Part shown: one piece after another, positions 1-5,917 of the stretch | Layout: each line of letters starts with the position of its first letter | How positions within the stretch are numbered: the first letter of the stretch is position 1 | Source: an uncultured Bacilli bacterium | Lineage (GTDB): Bacteria; Bacillota_I; Bacilli_A; RFN20; CAG-449 | Length of the DNA stretch: 9,313 nucleotides | Direction of reading: 5' to 3' | Assembly: GCA_947593895.1 (NCBI GenBank) | Contig: CANQDY010000044.1 | Coordinates: 1-9,313 of the forward strand | Program-made: the position numbers and the translations under genes | The notes under the pieces: model-generated | Told to the model about the DNA's origin: nothing | The model's database searches: none | The model's input: the letters and a program-made list of their open reading frames with translations, nothing else

Positions 1-125
1 TGGTGAGTACCCCTCCAATCTGTTGATCCAATATACATTCCAGGTCTTTTCTTAACTGGTTCCAGACCTTTTAATATTTTCAATGAGGAAGCATCGTAAT
101 TATTTTTCTTTTCACTCATATTCAT
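1..125 (-). CDS. parE: DNA topoisomerase IV subunit B, N-terminal fragment (5' end of gene)
   Basis: Forty-one codons are visible before the gene leaves the window. They contain the start of the GHKL ATPase domain of ParE/GyrB: YDASSLKILKGLEPVKKRPG, then MYIGST and RGTH. ParE with ParC decatenates chromosomes using ATP. ParE is preferred over GyrB because a plsY gene lies divergently upstream, the arrangement seen in Bacillus. GyrB cannot be excluded from this fragment alone. Two in-frame ATGs are possible, at 125 and 119 (protein MNMSEK...). The ribosome site AAGAAAGG (137-130) is 4 nt from the first and 10 nt from the second, so the start is uncertain by two residues. Confidence 0.85.
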   Translation of the reverse strand, partial: MNMSEKKNNYDASSLKILKGLEPVKKRPGMYIGSTDWRGTH

Positions 126-222
126 ACTACCTTTCTTGCAACAAATAAGATTATATCAAAAAAAACTTTATAATTCTATAATTATAATTTATTATAATTG
201 GTATAGCTTAGGAGTATTAACT
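126..222. promoter_or_regulatory. Divergent parE/plsY promoter region
   Basis: This very AT-rich 97-bp gap must hold the promoters of both divergent genes. TATAAT occurs on the plus strand at 177-182, 183-188 and 193-198; any could be the plsY -10 box. On the minus strand TATAAT at 155-150 would give a short parE leader. I found no convincing TTGACA at the right distance for any of them, so individual promoters are not assigned. The plsY ribosome site TTAGGAG (208-214) is clear. Confidence 0.45.
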
Positions 223-888
223 ATGGAAATTGCATTAATATTAATTATATCCGGTTTAATTGGATATTTATTTGGTTCAATCCCAAATGGATACCTTATA
301 GGAAAGATAATTTTTAAAAAAGATGTTCGAGAATATGGTTCAAAAAATACAGGTGGAACTAATGTAGGAAGATTATTTGGCAAAAAATTCGGTCTAATTG
401 TCATTATTCTGGATGTATTAAAAACCATCATTCCAATGTATTCAACATTCTTTATTTTAAAATATTCAGACCTGAATCAATATAATGTATATGATTATGG
501 ATTAATGGTTTCATCATTTATGGCACTACTTGGTCATTGTTTTCCAATTTATACAAAATTTAAAGGTGGTAAGGCTGTATCTACTTATCTTGCCATATGT
601 TTATCTACCAACTGGTTATTTACTCTTATCGGAGCACTATTCTACTTTGTAATCTTAAAATGGAAAAAATATGTTTCATTAGCGTCGATTACTACATCAT
701 TATTTATCACTATTTTATCATTTATTTATGCTTTTTTTGATACATCATTTGGAATGATATTGATTCATAATTCTTTCTATTACTTTGGATTTATTTGTTT
801 ATGCTCTATTGTTCTTATCTTGCGTCATATCTCAAATATTAAGAGATTATTAAATCATTGTGAAAATAAAATTAAATGGTTAAAATAA
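223..888 (+). CDS. plsY: Glycerol-3-phosphate acyltransferase PlsY
   Basis: PlsY is an integral membrane enzyme that transfers an acyl group from acyl-phosphate (made by PlsX) to glycerol-3-phosphate, giving lysophosphatidic acid, the first step of phospholipid synthesis. The protein is 221 aa. All three family motifs are visible: GSIP (18-21) followed by GSKNTGGTN (39-47), the acyltransferase/phosphate loop; GHCFPIYTKFKGGKAV (104-119); and RHISNIKRL (201-209) near the C-terminus. Several hydrophobic helices lie between them. The reading frame is open from 136, but the start at 223 is chosen because GGAG at 211-214 lies 8 nt upstream and the family begins at this point (MEIALILIISGLIGYLFGS). 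The first motif is usually GSGNxGATN; here it carries Lys and Gly substitutions. The gene is divergent from parE and convergent with yneF. Confidence 0.95.
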   Translation: MEIALILIISGLIGYLFGSIPNGYLIGKIIFKKDVREYGSKNTGGTNVGRLFGKKFGLIVIILDVLKTIIPMYSTFFILKYSDLNQYNVYDYGLMVSSFMALLGHCFPIYTKFKGGKAVSTYLAICLSTNWLFTLIGALFYFVILKWKKYVSLASITTSLFITILSFIYAFFDTSFGMILIHNSFYYFGFICLCSIVLILRHISNIKRLLNHCENKIKWLK

Positions 889-950
889 CTAATTATATAC
901 TAAATAACTACTAGTAGTAAATTATTAGTAGTTTATTAGTAATATTTATT

Positions 951-983
951 TAAAATAAAACATCAGTTTTTTACGCTGATGTT
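951..983. terminator. Bidirectional terminator between plsY and yneF
   Basis: AACATCAG (959-966) pairs perfectly with CTGATGTT (976-983) around a 9-nt loop. On the minus strand the stem is followed by TTATTTTA, giving a clear intrinsic terminator for yneF and spoIIIAH just after the yneF stop. On the plus strand it is followed by ATTTCTTATTT, so it probably also stops plsY transcripts. A weaker 8-bp AT-only inverted repeat lies at 906-913/926-933. Confidence 0.75.
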
Positions 984-988
984 ATTTC

Positions 989-1213
989 TTATTTGTATTG
1001 ATTCATACTCTTCATTACAGCTTTAATTTGTGCCTCTGAAGGTTTTCTACCCATTTGCATAAACATTGCTCTTATCATTTTTTCGTTGATAGGAGGATTT
1101 TTCTGTAATTGCTTAGTTAATAATTTTCTTGCTGCTAAAAATCCAACTACTAAGCCGACAATAAGGGTCAATACTAAATATAGGACAAATTGCCAGATGG
1201 CGATATTCATCAT
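989..1213 (-). CDS. yneF: YneF-like UPF0154 small membrane protein
   Basis: This is a 74-aa protein of the UPF0154 family, a conserved but functionally unassigned single-pass membrane protein of low-GC Gram-positives and mollicutes. It has one N-terminal helix (about residues 4-27, IAIWQFVLYLVLTLIVGLVV), then ARKLLTKQL, then the family signature KNPPINEKMIRAMFMQMGRK and PSEAQIKAVMKSMN. The frame extends to a GTG at 1225, but that GTG is part of the ribosome site GAGGTG (1228-1223), which sits 9 nt before the ATG at 1213. That ATG is therefore taken as the start; a second ATG follows at once. The gene lies 62 nt behind the SpoIIIAH-like gene with no terminator between, so they are probably co-transcribed. 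Confidence 0.9.
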   Translation of the reverse strand: MMNIAIWQFVLYLVLTLIVGLVVGFLAARKLLTKQLQKNPPINEKMIRAMFMQMGRKPSEAQIKAVMKSMNQYK

Positions 1214-1275
1214 AAATTTTTTCACCTCATTAATAAATATTAATGGATTTTGGTGTGTAATTCAATCTTTTTTAA

Positions 1276-1764
1276 TTACTCTTGGAATTCTACAATAAAA
1301 GTTGCGACTTCCCTATCTAGCATTGTTTGAACTTGATACATGATTGAATCAATTTCAAACAAATCTTTTTTCGTTGAATAAACGACAACACGTACATAGT
1401 CATCTCCTTCAACTTCAGCATAACAAGATGTATATCCAAGTGCCTTAACACATTCTTCAATATCATTTTCTTGTTGAATTAATTTATTTCTATTTGCAAT
1501 ATTGACATATGCCTCTTCAAGAGTATAGTCATTGTTTGTTCCTTCATAGACCGCAATCATTTCATCAATATACGATTGATGTAGTTCATCCCTTTCTAAG
1601 TCGAGTGTTTCAAAATATAAGGTTGTTGCGTCTTTTGAAACTAAAGATACTGGTTCATTTTTGTCGGTAAACTGATTATTAACTGTTGGCATCATTACAT
1701 AGTAAACCGACAAGACTAAAACCAAACTAAATAATGATAAAAAAGCAACTAACTGACGATTCAT
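1276..1764 (-). CDS. spoIIIAH: SpoIIIAH-like membrane-anchored protein
   Basis: This 162-aa protein has one N-terminal helix (residues 5-24, LVAFLSLFSLVLVLSVYYVM) and an extracytoplasmic C-terminal domain. The LSLVxVLSVYY start, the acidic helix (LDLERDELHQSYIDEM), the segment ending NKLIQQENDIEECVKALGY, the EVEGDDYVRVVV strand and the ATFIVEFQE end all align by eye with Bacillus SpoIIIAH. In sporulating bacteria SpoIIIAH is the mother-cell partner of SpoIIQ and forms a YscJ/FliF-like ring in the channel to the forespore. The linker after the helix is only about 20 residues, much shorter than in B. subtilis (218 aa in total). Two cysteines (105, 114) lie in the outer domain. The ribosome site AAAGGGGG is 8 nt from the ATG. 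It follows efp, its Bacillus neighbourhood, but the other spoIIIA genes are missing. Its role here is unknown. Confidence 0.85.
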   Translation of the reverse strand: MNRQLVAFLSLFSLVLVLSVYYVMMPTVNNQFTDKNEPVSLVSKDATTLYFETLDLERDELHQSYIDEMIAVYEGTNNDYTLEEAYVNIANRNKLIQQENDIEECVKALGYTSCYAEVEGDDYVRVVVYSTKKDLFEIDSIMYQVQTMLDREVATFIVEFQE

Positions 1765-1819
1765 AAGTTTTCCCCCTTTAAGTTATATTCATCATTTAAA
1801 AAAAATATAACACTAATAA

Positions 1820-1850
1820 AATATCATTCTGATGAAGAAAAAATTGTCAA
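1820..1850 (-). promoter_or_regulatory. Candidate promoter of spoIIIAH-yneF
   Basis: A consensus -35 box TTGACA is read on the minus strand at 1850-1845. The -10 box is weak: GATATT at 1825-1820 with a 19-nt spacer is the best candidate, with TGATAT at 1826-1821 as the alternative. The position, downstream of the efp terminator and upstream of the SpoIIIAH-like start, supports a separate transcription unit. Confidence 0.4.
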
Positions 1851-1861
1851 AAAAAATTATT

Positions 1862-1896
1862 AAAAATAAAAAAGCTATTAGCTAACCACTAATAGC
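1862..1896 (-). terminator. Rho-independent terminator of efp
   Basis: On the minus strand GCTATTAG (1896-1889) and CTAATAGC (1881-1874) form a perfect 8-bp stem with a 7-nt loop. It is followed directly by six T, an A and five more T. It lies 15 nt after the efp stop and separates efp transcriptionally from the SpoIIIAH-like gene. Confidence 0.9.
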
Positions 1897-1910
1897 AAAT
1901 TTTAATCAGA

Positions 1911-2468
1911 TTAAGCTCTAGAATCATATGATCCATCGTTTGTATAAACAATAATTGATTCGCCATTTTCAACAAACAAAGGAACTCTTACTTTTAATCC
2001 AGTTTCAAGATATGCATCCTTCATTGCTTTATTAACTGTATCACCACGAACTGCCGGTTCACATTCAACAATCTTCAAAGTGACCTTTGCTGGAAGTTCG
2101 ATACCGATAATTTCATTTTCATACATTGTGACAGTAACTGTAGCTTCAGGAACTAGGAAATTACTTTCCCATTGTAATCTTTCTTTATCAATTGAAATTT
2201 GATCGTATGTTTCAAGATCCATAAAAACAAATCCAGTTCCATCATCATAAAGATATTGCATTTGTTTTTTATCAAGGCGAAGTAATTCAACTTTATCGCC
2301 ACCGATAAATGATAAATCAAGAATCGCACCAGTTTTGACATTTTTTGATTTAACTTTAACTTTCATTTTTGCCATTGCAGTCTTATTTAAATCAATATCA
2401 AGACAAGTATAAATGTTTCCTTCAAATTCAAATGTGTTGCCAGGTCTAACTTCAGTAACGTTAACCAT
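1911..2468 (-). CDS. efp: Translation elongation factor P
   Basis: EF-P binds between the P and E sites and relieves ribosomes stalled on polyproline. The protein is 185 aa, the usual EF-P length. It starts MVNVTEVRPGNTFEFEGN, has the middle-domain QMQYLYDDGTGFVFMDLETY and GIELPAKV segments, and ends LETGLKVRVPLFVENGE then TNDGSYDSRA, all typical. The start at 2468 is fixed by a perfect AGGAGG (2481-2476) 7 nt upstream; the frame is open further, to 2555, but that extension is not EF-P-like. The modified loop is unusual: residues 28-34 read NKTAMAK, so position 32, the modified lysine in B. subtilis, is Met in an ungapped alignment. It is probably co-transcribed with the membrane-protein gene 23 nt upstream and ends at a strong terminator. 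Confidence 0.97.
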   Translation of the reverse strand: MVNVTEVRPGNTFEFEGNIYTCLDIDLNKTAMAKMKVKVKSKNVKTGAILDLSFIGGDKVELLRLDKKQMQYLYDDGTGFVFMDLETYDQISIDKERLQWESNFLVPEATVTVTMYENEIIGIELPAKVTLKIVECEPAVRGDTVNKAMKDAYLETGLKVRVPLFVENGESIIVYTNDGSYDSRA

Positions 2469-2491
2469 TGTAAATCCTCCTAAAATCATTG

Positions 2492-2881
2492 TTATTTTAC
2501 TACATTTAAATAAAATATGGAATAGAAAAATTGATACGATGACAAAATTACACATAGAAGTAATGACAAAATTGTCTGTAAATCAGTTTTTATCAAGTTA
2601 AATTCACTAAGAGTGAAATAAATAACTACAAATTGCACCATTGAAATAACTAATAAATTTTTGTTACTTTGATTACTGATTTTTGAAAAATATATTATTG
2701 ATCCAATAATCATGTATATTACAAATATTATTAAAATTAACAAACAAATATTGGATAAATAATTTAATTTAAAATCAATTTCATTGAAACTGAAACTAGT
2801 AAAATTAATTAAATAAAATAATTCATTAACTAGAATTAATGTAATGCTGCTAAATAAAGAGATTGTTAAAACTTTGATCAT
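2492..2881 (-). CDS. Small four-helix membrane protein of unknown function
   Basis: I do not recognise the family. The 129-aa protein is very hydrophobic, with about four membrane segments at residues 7-27, 42-66, 74-93 and 103-126, and short polar links. It has no obvious catalytic motif or signal-peptidase site. It is likely a real gene: GAGGTG (2892-2887) lies 5 nt before the ATG, and it ends 23 nt before the efp start with efp's own ribosome site in the gap, which suggests one transcript. Small membrane-protein genes also flank efp in Bacillus (yqhV downstream, yqhR upstream), but I see no similarity strong enough to assign either name. Confidence 0.7.
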   Translation of the reverse strand: MIKVLTISLFSSITLILVNELFYLINFTSFSFNEIDFKLNYLSNICLLILIIFVIYMIIGSIIYFSKISNQSNKNLLVISMVQFVVIYFTLSEFNLIKTDLQTILSLLLCVILSSYQFFYSIFYLNVVK

Positions 2882-2908
2882 AAGTCCACCTCTATATTAT
2901 TATTTCTT

Positions 2909-2938
2909 ATTTTAACATTTTAATGAAAATATAGTTAA
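2909..2938 (-). promoter_or_regulatory. Candidate promoter of the membrane protein-efp unit
   Basis: On the minus strand TTAACT (2938-2933) and TAAAAT (2914-2909) are separated by 18 nt, matching the -35 and -10 consensus at 4/6 and 5/6. A start about 7 nt downstream would give a leader of roughly 20 nt carrying the GAGGTG ribosome site. In DNA this AT-rich, chance matches are common. Confidence 0.35.
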
Positions 2939-3261
2939 TTTTTATTAATTATCCATAGTTAAGGATTAGATATTTTTCTGGATAAATCATTGTATCATTT
3001 TTAAATTATAATTATACATTTTATAGAAAGTGACTTTAATATTTTAGGTATTGTTTAAACTATATTAAATAGATAATAAACCTTTTCTTCACCATTAATT
3101 TTTATTTCTTTTCTTCATACTTTCGATTGTGATTTAAAATGCTATAATTCTTATTCTCTATAGTTTTTTAAATTAAACAAAATTAGTTTTTTTATGTTTA
3201 GAACTAGTCATTAAATTCTTTTTTGCTTCTAACTTTTTAATATAATTTTTTAGTGTAAAAT
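2939..3261. other. Non-coding AT-rich region between the efp unit and rpmG
   Basis: No reading frame with a ribosome site was found on either strand; the few ATGs close within a handful of codons. There is no GC-rich stretch suggesting a tRNA or other structured RNA gene. Two small items are visible: a 7-bp inverted repeat TTATCCA/TGGATAA (2949-2955/2979-2985), and on the plus strand an extended -10 match TGCTATAAT (3140-3148) without a good -35. Confidence 0.5.
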
Positions 3262-3283
3262 AAAAAAAAGAGCGAATGCTCTT
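3262..3283 (-). terminator. Rho-independent terminator of rpmG
   Basis: On the minus strand AAGAGC (3283-3278), loop ATTC, GCTCTT (3273-3268) is followed by an unbroken T run to 3262. The first arm overlaps the TAA stop of rpmG. In the plus direction the same stem is followed by a T-rich stretch, so it could act both ways. Confidence 0.9.
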
Positions 3284-3434
3284 ATTTCTTTTCTTTATGT
3301 ACAGTCATTTTATTGCATTTTGAACAATACTTTTTGATTTCCATTCTTTCAGGGTGATTACGTTTATTTTTTGTTCCGATGTAATTTTCTTCACCGCATT
3401 CAGTACATTTATAAATAATATTATCGCGTGGCAT
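3282..3434 (-). CDS. rpmG: 50S ribosomal protein L33
   Basis: A 50-aa protein of the large ribosomal subunit. It starts MPRDNIIYKCTECGEENYIG and continues TKNKRNHPERMEIKKYCSKC, then NKMTVHKEKK. The pairs CTEC (residues 10-13) and CSKC (39-42) are the four zinc-ligand cysteines of the C+ form, and the TKNKRNHPERMEIKKYC stretch is the L33 signature. The ribosome site GGAGG (3446-3442) is 7 nt before the ATG. The gene stands alone with its own promoter and a terminator that overlaps its stop codon. Confidence 0.97.
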   Translation of the reverse strand: MPRDNIIYKCTECGEENYIGTKNKRNHPERMEIKKYCSKCNKMTVHKEKK

Positions 3435-3462
3435 AAGTGCACCTCCATCTTTTTACTTGTCT

Positions 3463-3471
3463 ATATTAGCA
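3463..3471 (-). promoter_or_regulatory. Extended -10 promoter of rpmG
   Basis: TGCTAATAT on the minus strand (3471-3463) is an extended -10 element (TGn followed by TAATAT). It would start transcription near 3456, just ahead of the GGAGG ribosome site. A possible -35 (TTGTAG) lies 20 nt upstream, which is too far to be convincing. Confidence 0.4.
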
Positions 3472-3656
3472 TATTGTTTTTTAAATTACTACAACTTTAA
3501 TTTCAAATATTAGTTTTTTATTAGTTCTTATGATACTTTTTATTTTAAAATTAGTAATTATTATAAACAAAGATACAATTTTTTAATTAAAGTAAAAATT
3601 AAAATATATAAATCTGAATCTTTTTAAATTTTAACTTCATTAACAATATTTGAATC

Positions 3657-3977
3657 CTACTCTGTTGGTTTATTTAAACCAACAACATCTTCAACTGGTA
3701 AAGAAAATGCAATTCCTTGACCTGGAGTATTTAATCCAACTTTTTGATATAGAGCATGCATTACTTTTTCTTTTATTTCAACAGGAACTAGAATCATTAC
3801 CATTTCTTTCTCTGGGTGAATAATGATGTCAAATACTTTTTCACTCTCTTTACTCGCAGTTCCACGTGCATTAACAACAGTTCCGCCAAAAGCACCTGCA
3901 CTTCTTGCTGCATTCATAACCTCATCAGAAAATCCAGAATTTACAATGCATATAATATTTTCGTATTTTGTTTCCAT
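3657..3977 (-). CDS. P-II-like (GlnB-family) regulatory protein, second copy
   Basis: This 106-aa protein fits the P-II ferredoxin-like fold, which normally forms trimers binding ATP/ADP and controlling transporters or enzymes. Visible parts are strand ENIICIVNSG, then GGTVVNARGT (31-40), then VFDIIIHPEKEMVMILVP (48-65), then GLNTPGQGIAFSLPVEDV (81-98), the equivalent of the B-loop and following strand. The T-loop is very short (about residues 38-48) and lacks the canonical uridylylated tyrosine, so classical GlnD control is unlikely. AGGAGG (3989-3984) overlaps the stop of the gene before it, and only 2 nt separate the stop from this start, so translation is coupled. This class often accompanies DUF1538 membrane proteins, as here. 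The substrate or signal is unknown. Confidence 0.85.
   Translation of the reverse strand: METKYENIICIVNSGFSDEVMNAARSAGAFGGTVVNARGTASKESEKVFDIIIHPEKEMVMILVPVEIKEKVMHALYQKVGLNTPGQGIAFSLPVEDVVGLNKPTE
3663..3684. repeat. Perfect 10-bp inverted repeat in the 3' end of the P-II-like gene
   Basis: TGTTGGTTTA (3663-3672) and TAAACCAACA (3675-3684) are exact complements around 2 nt. As RNA this is a 9-bp hairpin with a 4-nt loop, a few bases before the stop of the last gene of the operon. No T run follows on the minus strand, so it is not a standard terminator. It could be a 3' stabilising or pausing hairpin, or chance from the VGLNKPT codons. Confidence 0.5.
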
Positions 3978-3979
3978 AA

Positions 3980-4372
3980 TTACCTCCTTACCGATTCGGT
4001 GCTATTTGATAAAAATTGATATAAATAAACGCCAATTATACTATTGATTGGCATCACATAAGCAATTCCTTTACCACTTCTAATTCGATAAAAACGATCA
4101 TTTAAAGTTTCAAGGATTTGATTTTTTTGACTTTCTTTAATGAAACTAAAAATTATTGCTTTTTCACTATAATTTAATCCAAGCAAATCAAGATCTTTTG
4201 GAGCTGTTCCATTGCCATAAACTATCATCTGCATATTAACCTCATATCCAATTAAGACATCTACAAAAAAATCAACTTTATTTCGATTAACGATTGTAAC
4301 TAATAATTTAAGTTTTTCTGGTGCTTTTAGATTTGACTTTGGCTTTGTTTTTTTCTTCTCTTTTATATCCAT
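3980..4372 (-). CDS. P-II-like (GlnB-family) regulatory protein, first copy
   Basis: This 130-aa protein is clearly different from the P-II-like protein that follows it but has the same fold pattern: strand KLLVTIVNRNK (22-32), GNGTA (53-57), LDLLGLNYSEKAIIFSFI (61-78), a helix, then GKGIAYVMPINSIIGV (100-115) as B-loop and last strand. No T-loop tyrosine is visible. A lysine-rich 20-residue N-terminal extension, MDIKEKKKTKPKSN and onward, precedes the core. The ribosome site GAGG (4386-4383) overlaps the TGA stop of the DUF1538-type gene, with 12 nt between stop and start, so the two are coupled. The likely partner is that membrane protein. Family assignment is from motifs; the ligand is unknown. 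Confidence 0.75.
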   Translation of the reverse strand: MDIKEKKKTKPKSNLKAPEKLKLLVTIVNRNKVDFFVDVLIGYEVNMQMIVYGNGTAPKDLDLLGLNYSEKAIIFSFIKESQKNQILETLNDRFYRIRSGKGIAYVMPINSIIGVYLYQFLSNSTESVRR

Positions 4373-4384
4373 CGTAAAGATACC

Positions 4385-5917
4385 TCAATTAAAATCTATA
4401 ATTTGTTCATCAGAACTTCCAAGCATTTTCTTTAATCTAACTTTTGATTTAATTCGTTTAGTTAAAATAGACTTAAATCCGAGTGTTTGAATCGAAATAA
4501 GAGGTGTCAATGCAACTAAACTAACAATTCCGAATGCATCAGTCAAAATGTATGTTGTAGATTGTTCGTGAATTACCCAACATGCTCCAATTGCAAATGG
4601 TAATATAAAACTTGAGGTTAATGGTCCAGAGCTAACTCCACCCGAGTCAAATGCAATTGCAGTATAAATTTTTGGAATAAAAAAAGATAAAGCAATTGAT
4701 ATTAAATATCCTGGTATTAAATAAAAAAGAATTGAAAAACTAAAAATTATTCTTATTATTGATAATCCCAGTGAGAGCGACATACCAACTGACAAAGCAA
4801 TAATAAGTGATTTTTTACTAACTTGACCATTTGTCAAATCATCAACTTGTTTAGTTAAAACGTGAATTGCCGGTTCCGCTAAGACAACAACCAGACCGAT
4901 AATAAAAGCAAAAATTACAACTAAATATTTATTGTAAGATGCTAATTGAGTGCCGATTTTATATCCTATTGGCAAAAAACCAATCTTTACTCCAACTAAA
5001 AATATTACTAGACCAAAAAATGTACTTATAATACCAATGCCAATATGAATTAATTTTTTTCGTGGTAAATGCAAATATACAAATTGAATAACTAAGAAAA
5101 AAATAATTATTAAGCTAAGAGCAATTGAAACATCTTTCATCGTTTCAAGTAAAGCATCTAGCAATGATTTTCCTAAATTTTCGTTAATTATATAGTCACC
5201 AAGCTGGTAAGTTATATTGCCTTTGGTAAATAATCCTAAAATAATTAATGCTAAAATTGGTCCAACTGAGCACAAAGCAATTAATCCAAAACTATTTTCA
5301 GATGAGTTATTTCCACCGATTGATTTTGCAATACCAACACCAAGTGCCATAATAAATGGTACAGTAATCGGACCAGTTGTCACTCCACCTGAATCAAAGG
5401 CAAGAGGTAATAATTCACCATTACCATTTTCAATTAGTAATGAAACAAAAGCAAAAACAATCATATAAAATAAAATCAAAATATTCGTTAAATCTACTTT
5501 AAGAATAATTTTTAAAACTGCCAGAACCAAAAATAATCCAACTCCTATACTGACGGTAAAAATTAAAATTTCCTGATTAATTGCATCTTTTACTTGATTG
5601 GCTAAAATCGTTAAATCCGGCTCTGCAATTGTTATCAATACCCCTAAAATAAAACATACAATCAATATGATGTATGGATTTTTGGTTTTAGTTAGTGTTG
5701 CGCCAACTTGTTTACCAATTGGTTGCATCGCTTGATCAGCACCCAAATTAAATAAACTAATTCCAAGAATTAAAAATGCAGAGCAAAGTATAAAAATCCA
5801 AGTTTCAAACATTGTTAAATTGACTAATGGAGTTAGTGATAAGGCAATTATTAATAAAGTCAGAGGCAGTACAGATATTAATGATTCTTTAAGTTTAATT
5901 AATAAAGGATTTAGCAT
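4385..5917 (-). CDS. DUF1538-type polytopic membrane protein (putative transporter)
   Basis: A 510-aa protein with about 12 or more hydrophobic helices. It is an internal duplication: AEPDLTIL (99-106) and AEPAIHVL (348-355), and AFDSGGVTTGPIT (173-185) and AFDSGGVSSGPLT (422-434), recur with the same 249-residue offset. A Phe-Gly segment followed by a Pro recurs at 210-220 and 462-472. These motifs are those of the DUF1538 family, which has no proven substrate. The conserved Glu, Asp and Gly in membrane-embedded motifs suggest ion or solute transport (inference). The start at 5917 is chosen because AGGAG (5930-5926) is 8 nt upstream; seven more codons are open before it. The start lies inside the end of the VanZ gene (23-nt overlap), and two P-II-like genes follow, pointing to a regulated membrane complex. 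Confidence 0.85.
   Translation of the reverse strand: MLNPLLIKLKESLISVLPLTLLIIALSLTPLVNLTMFETWIFILCSAFLILGISLFNLGADQAMQPIGKQVGATLTKTKNPYIILIVCFILGVLITIAEPDLTILANQVKDAINQEILIFTVSIGVGLFLVLAVLKIILKVDLTNILILFYMIVFAFVSLLIENGNGELLPLAFDSGGVTTGPITVPFIMALGVGIAKSIGGNNSSENSFGLIALCSVGPILALIILGLFTKGNITYQLGDYIINENLGKSLLDALLETMKDVSIALSLIIIFFLVIQFVYLHLPRKKLIHIGIGIISTFFGLVIFLVGVKIGFLPIGYKIGTQLASYNKYLVVIFAFIIGLVVVLAEPAIHVLTKQVDDLTNGQVSKKSLIIALSVGMSLSLGLSIIRIIFSFSILFYLIPGYLISIALSFFIPKIYTAIAFDSGGVSSGPLTSSFILPFAIGACWVIHEQSTTYILTDAFGIVSLVALTPLISIQTLGFKSILTKRIKSKVRLKKMLGSSDEQIIDFN

Noticed and set aside
136..222. Upstream extension of the plsY frame, adding 29 residues
   Set aside because: No ribosome site precedes it, the residues are not PlsY-like, and it would overlap the parE ribosome site. 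GGAG at 211-214 fixes the start at 223.
906..933. AACTACTA/TAGTAGTT inverted repeat after plsY
   Set aside because: The stem is AT-rich, the loop is 12 nt and no T run follows; the CATCAG/CTGATG hairpin next to it is the better terminator. The repeated TAGTAGT units look like low-complexity drift.
2469..2555. Upstream extension of efp
   Set aside because: The extension overlaps the upstream membrane-protein gene and is not EF-P-like; AGGAGG at 2481-2476 marks the normal start.
2949..2985. TTATCCA/TGGATAA inverted repeat, considered as a riboswitch or small RNA
   Set aside because: Seven pairs with a 23-nt loop in very AT-rich DNA, with no conserved core, no downstream gene on the plus strand and no T tract.
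3485..3656. AT-rich gap between the rpmG promoter and the P-II operon, checked for a small gene or terminator
   Set aside because: No frame with a ribosome site and no stem followed by a T run was found.
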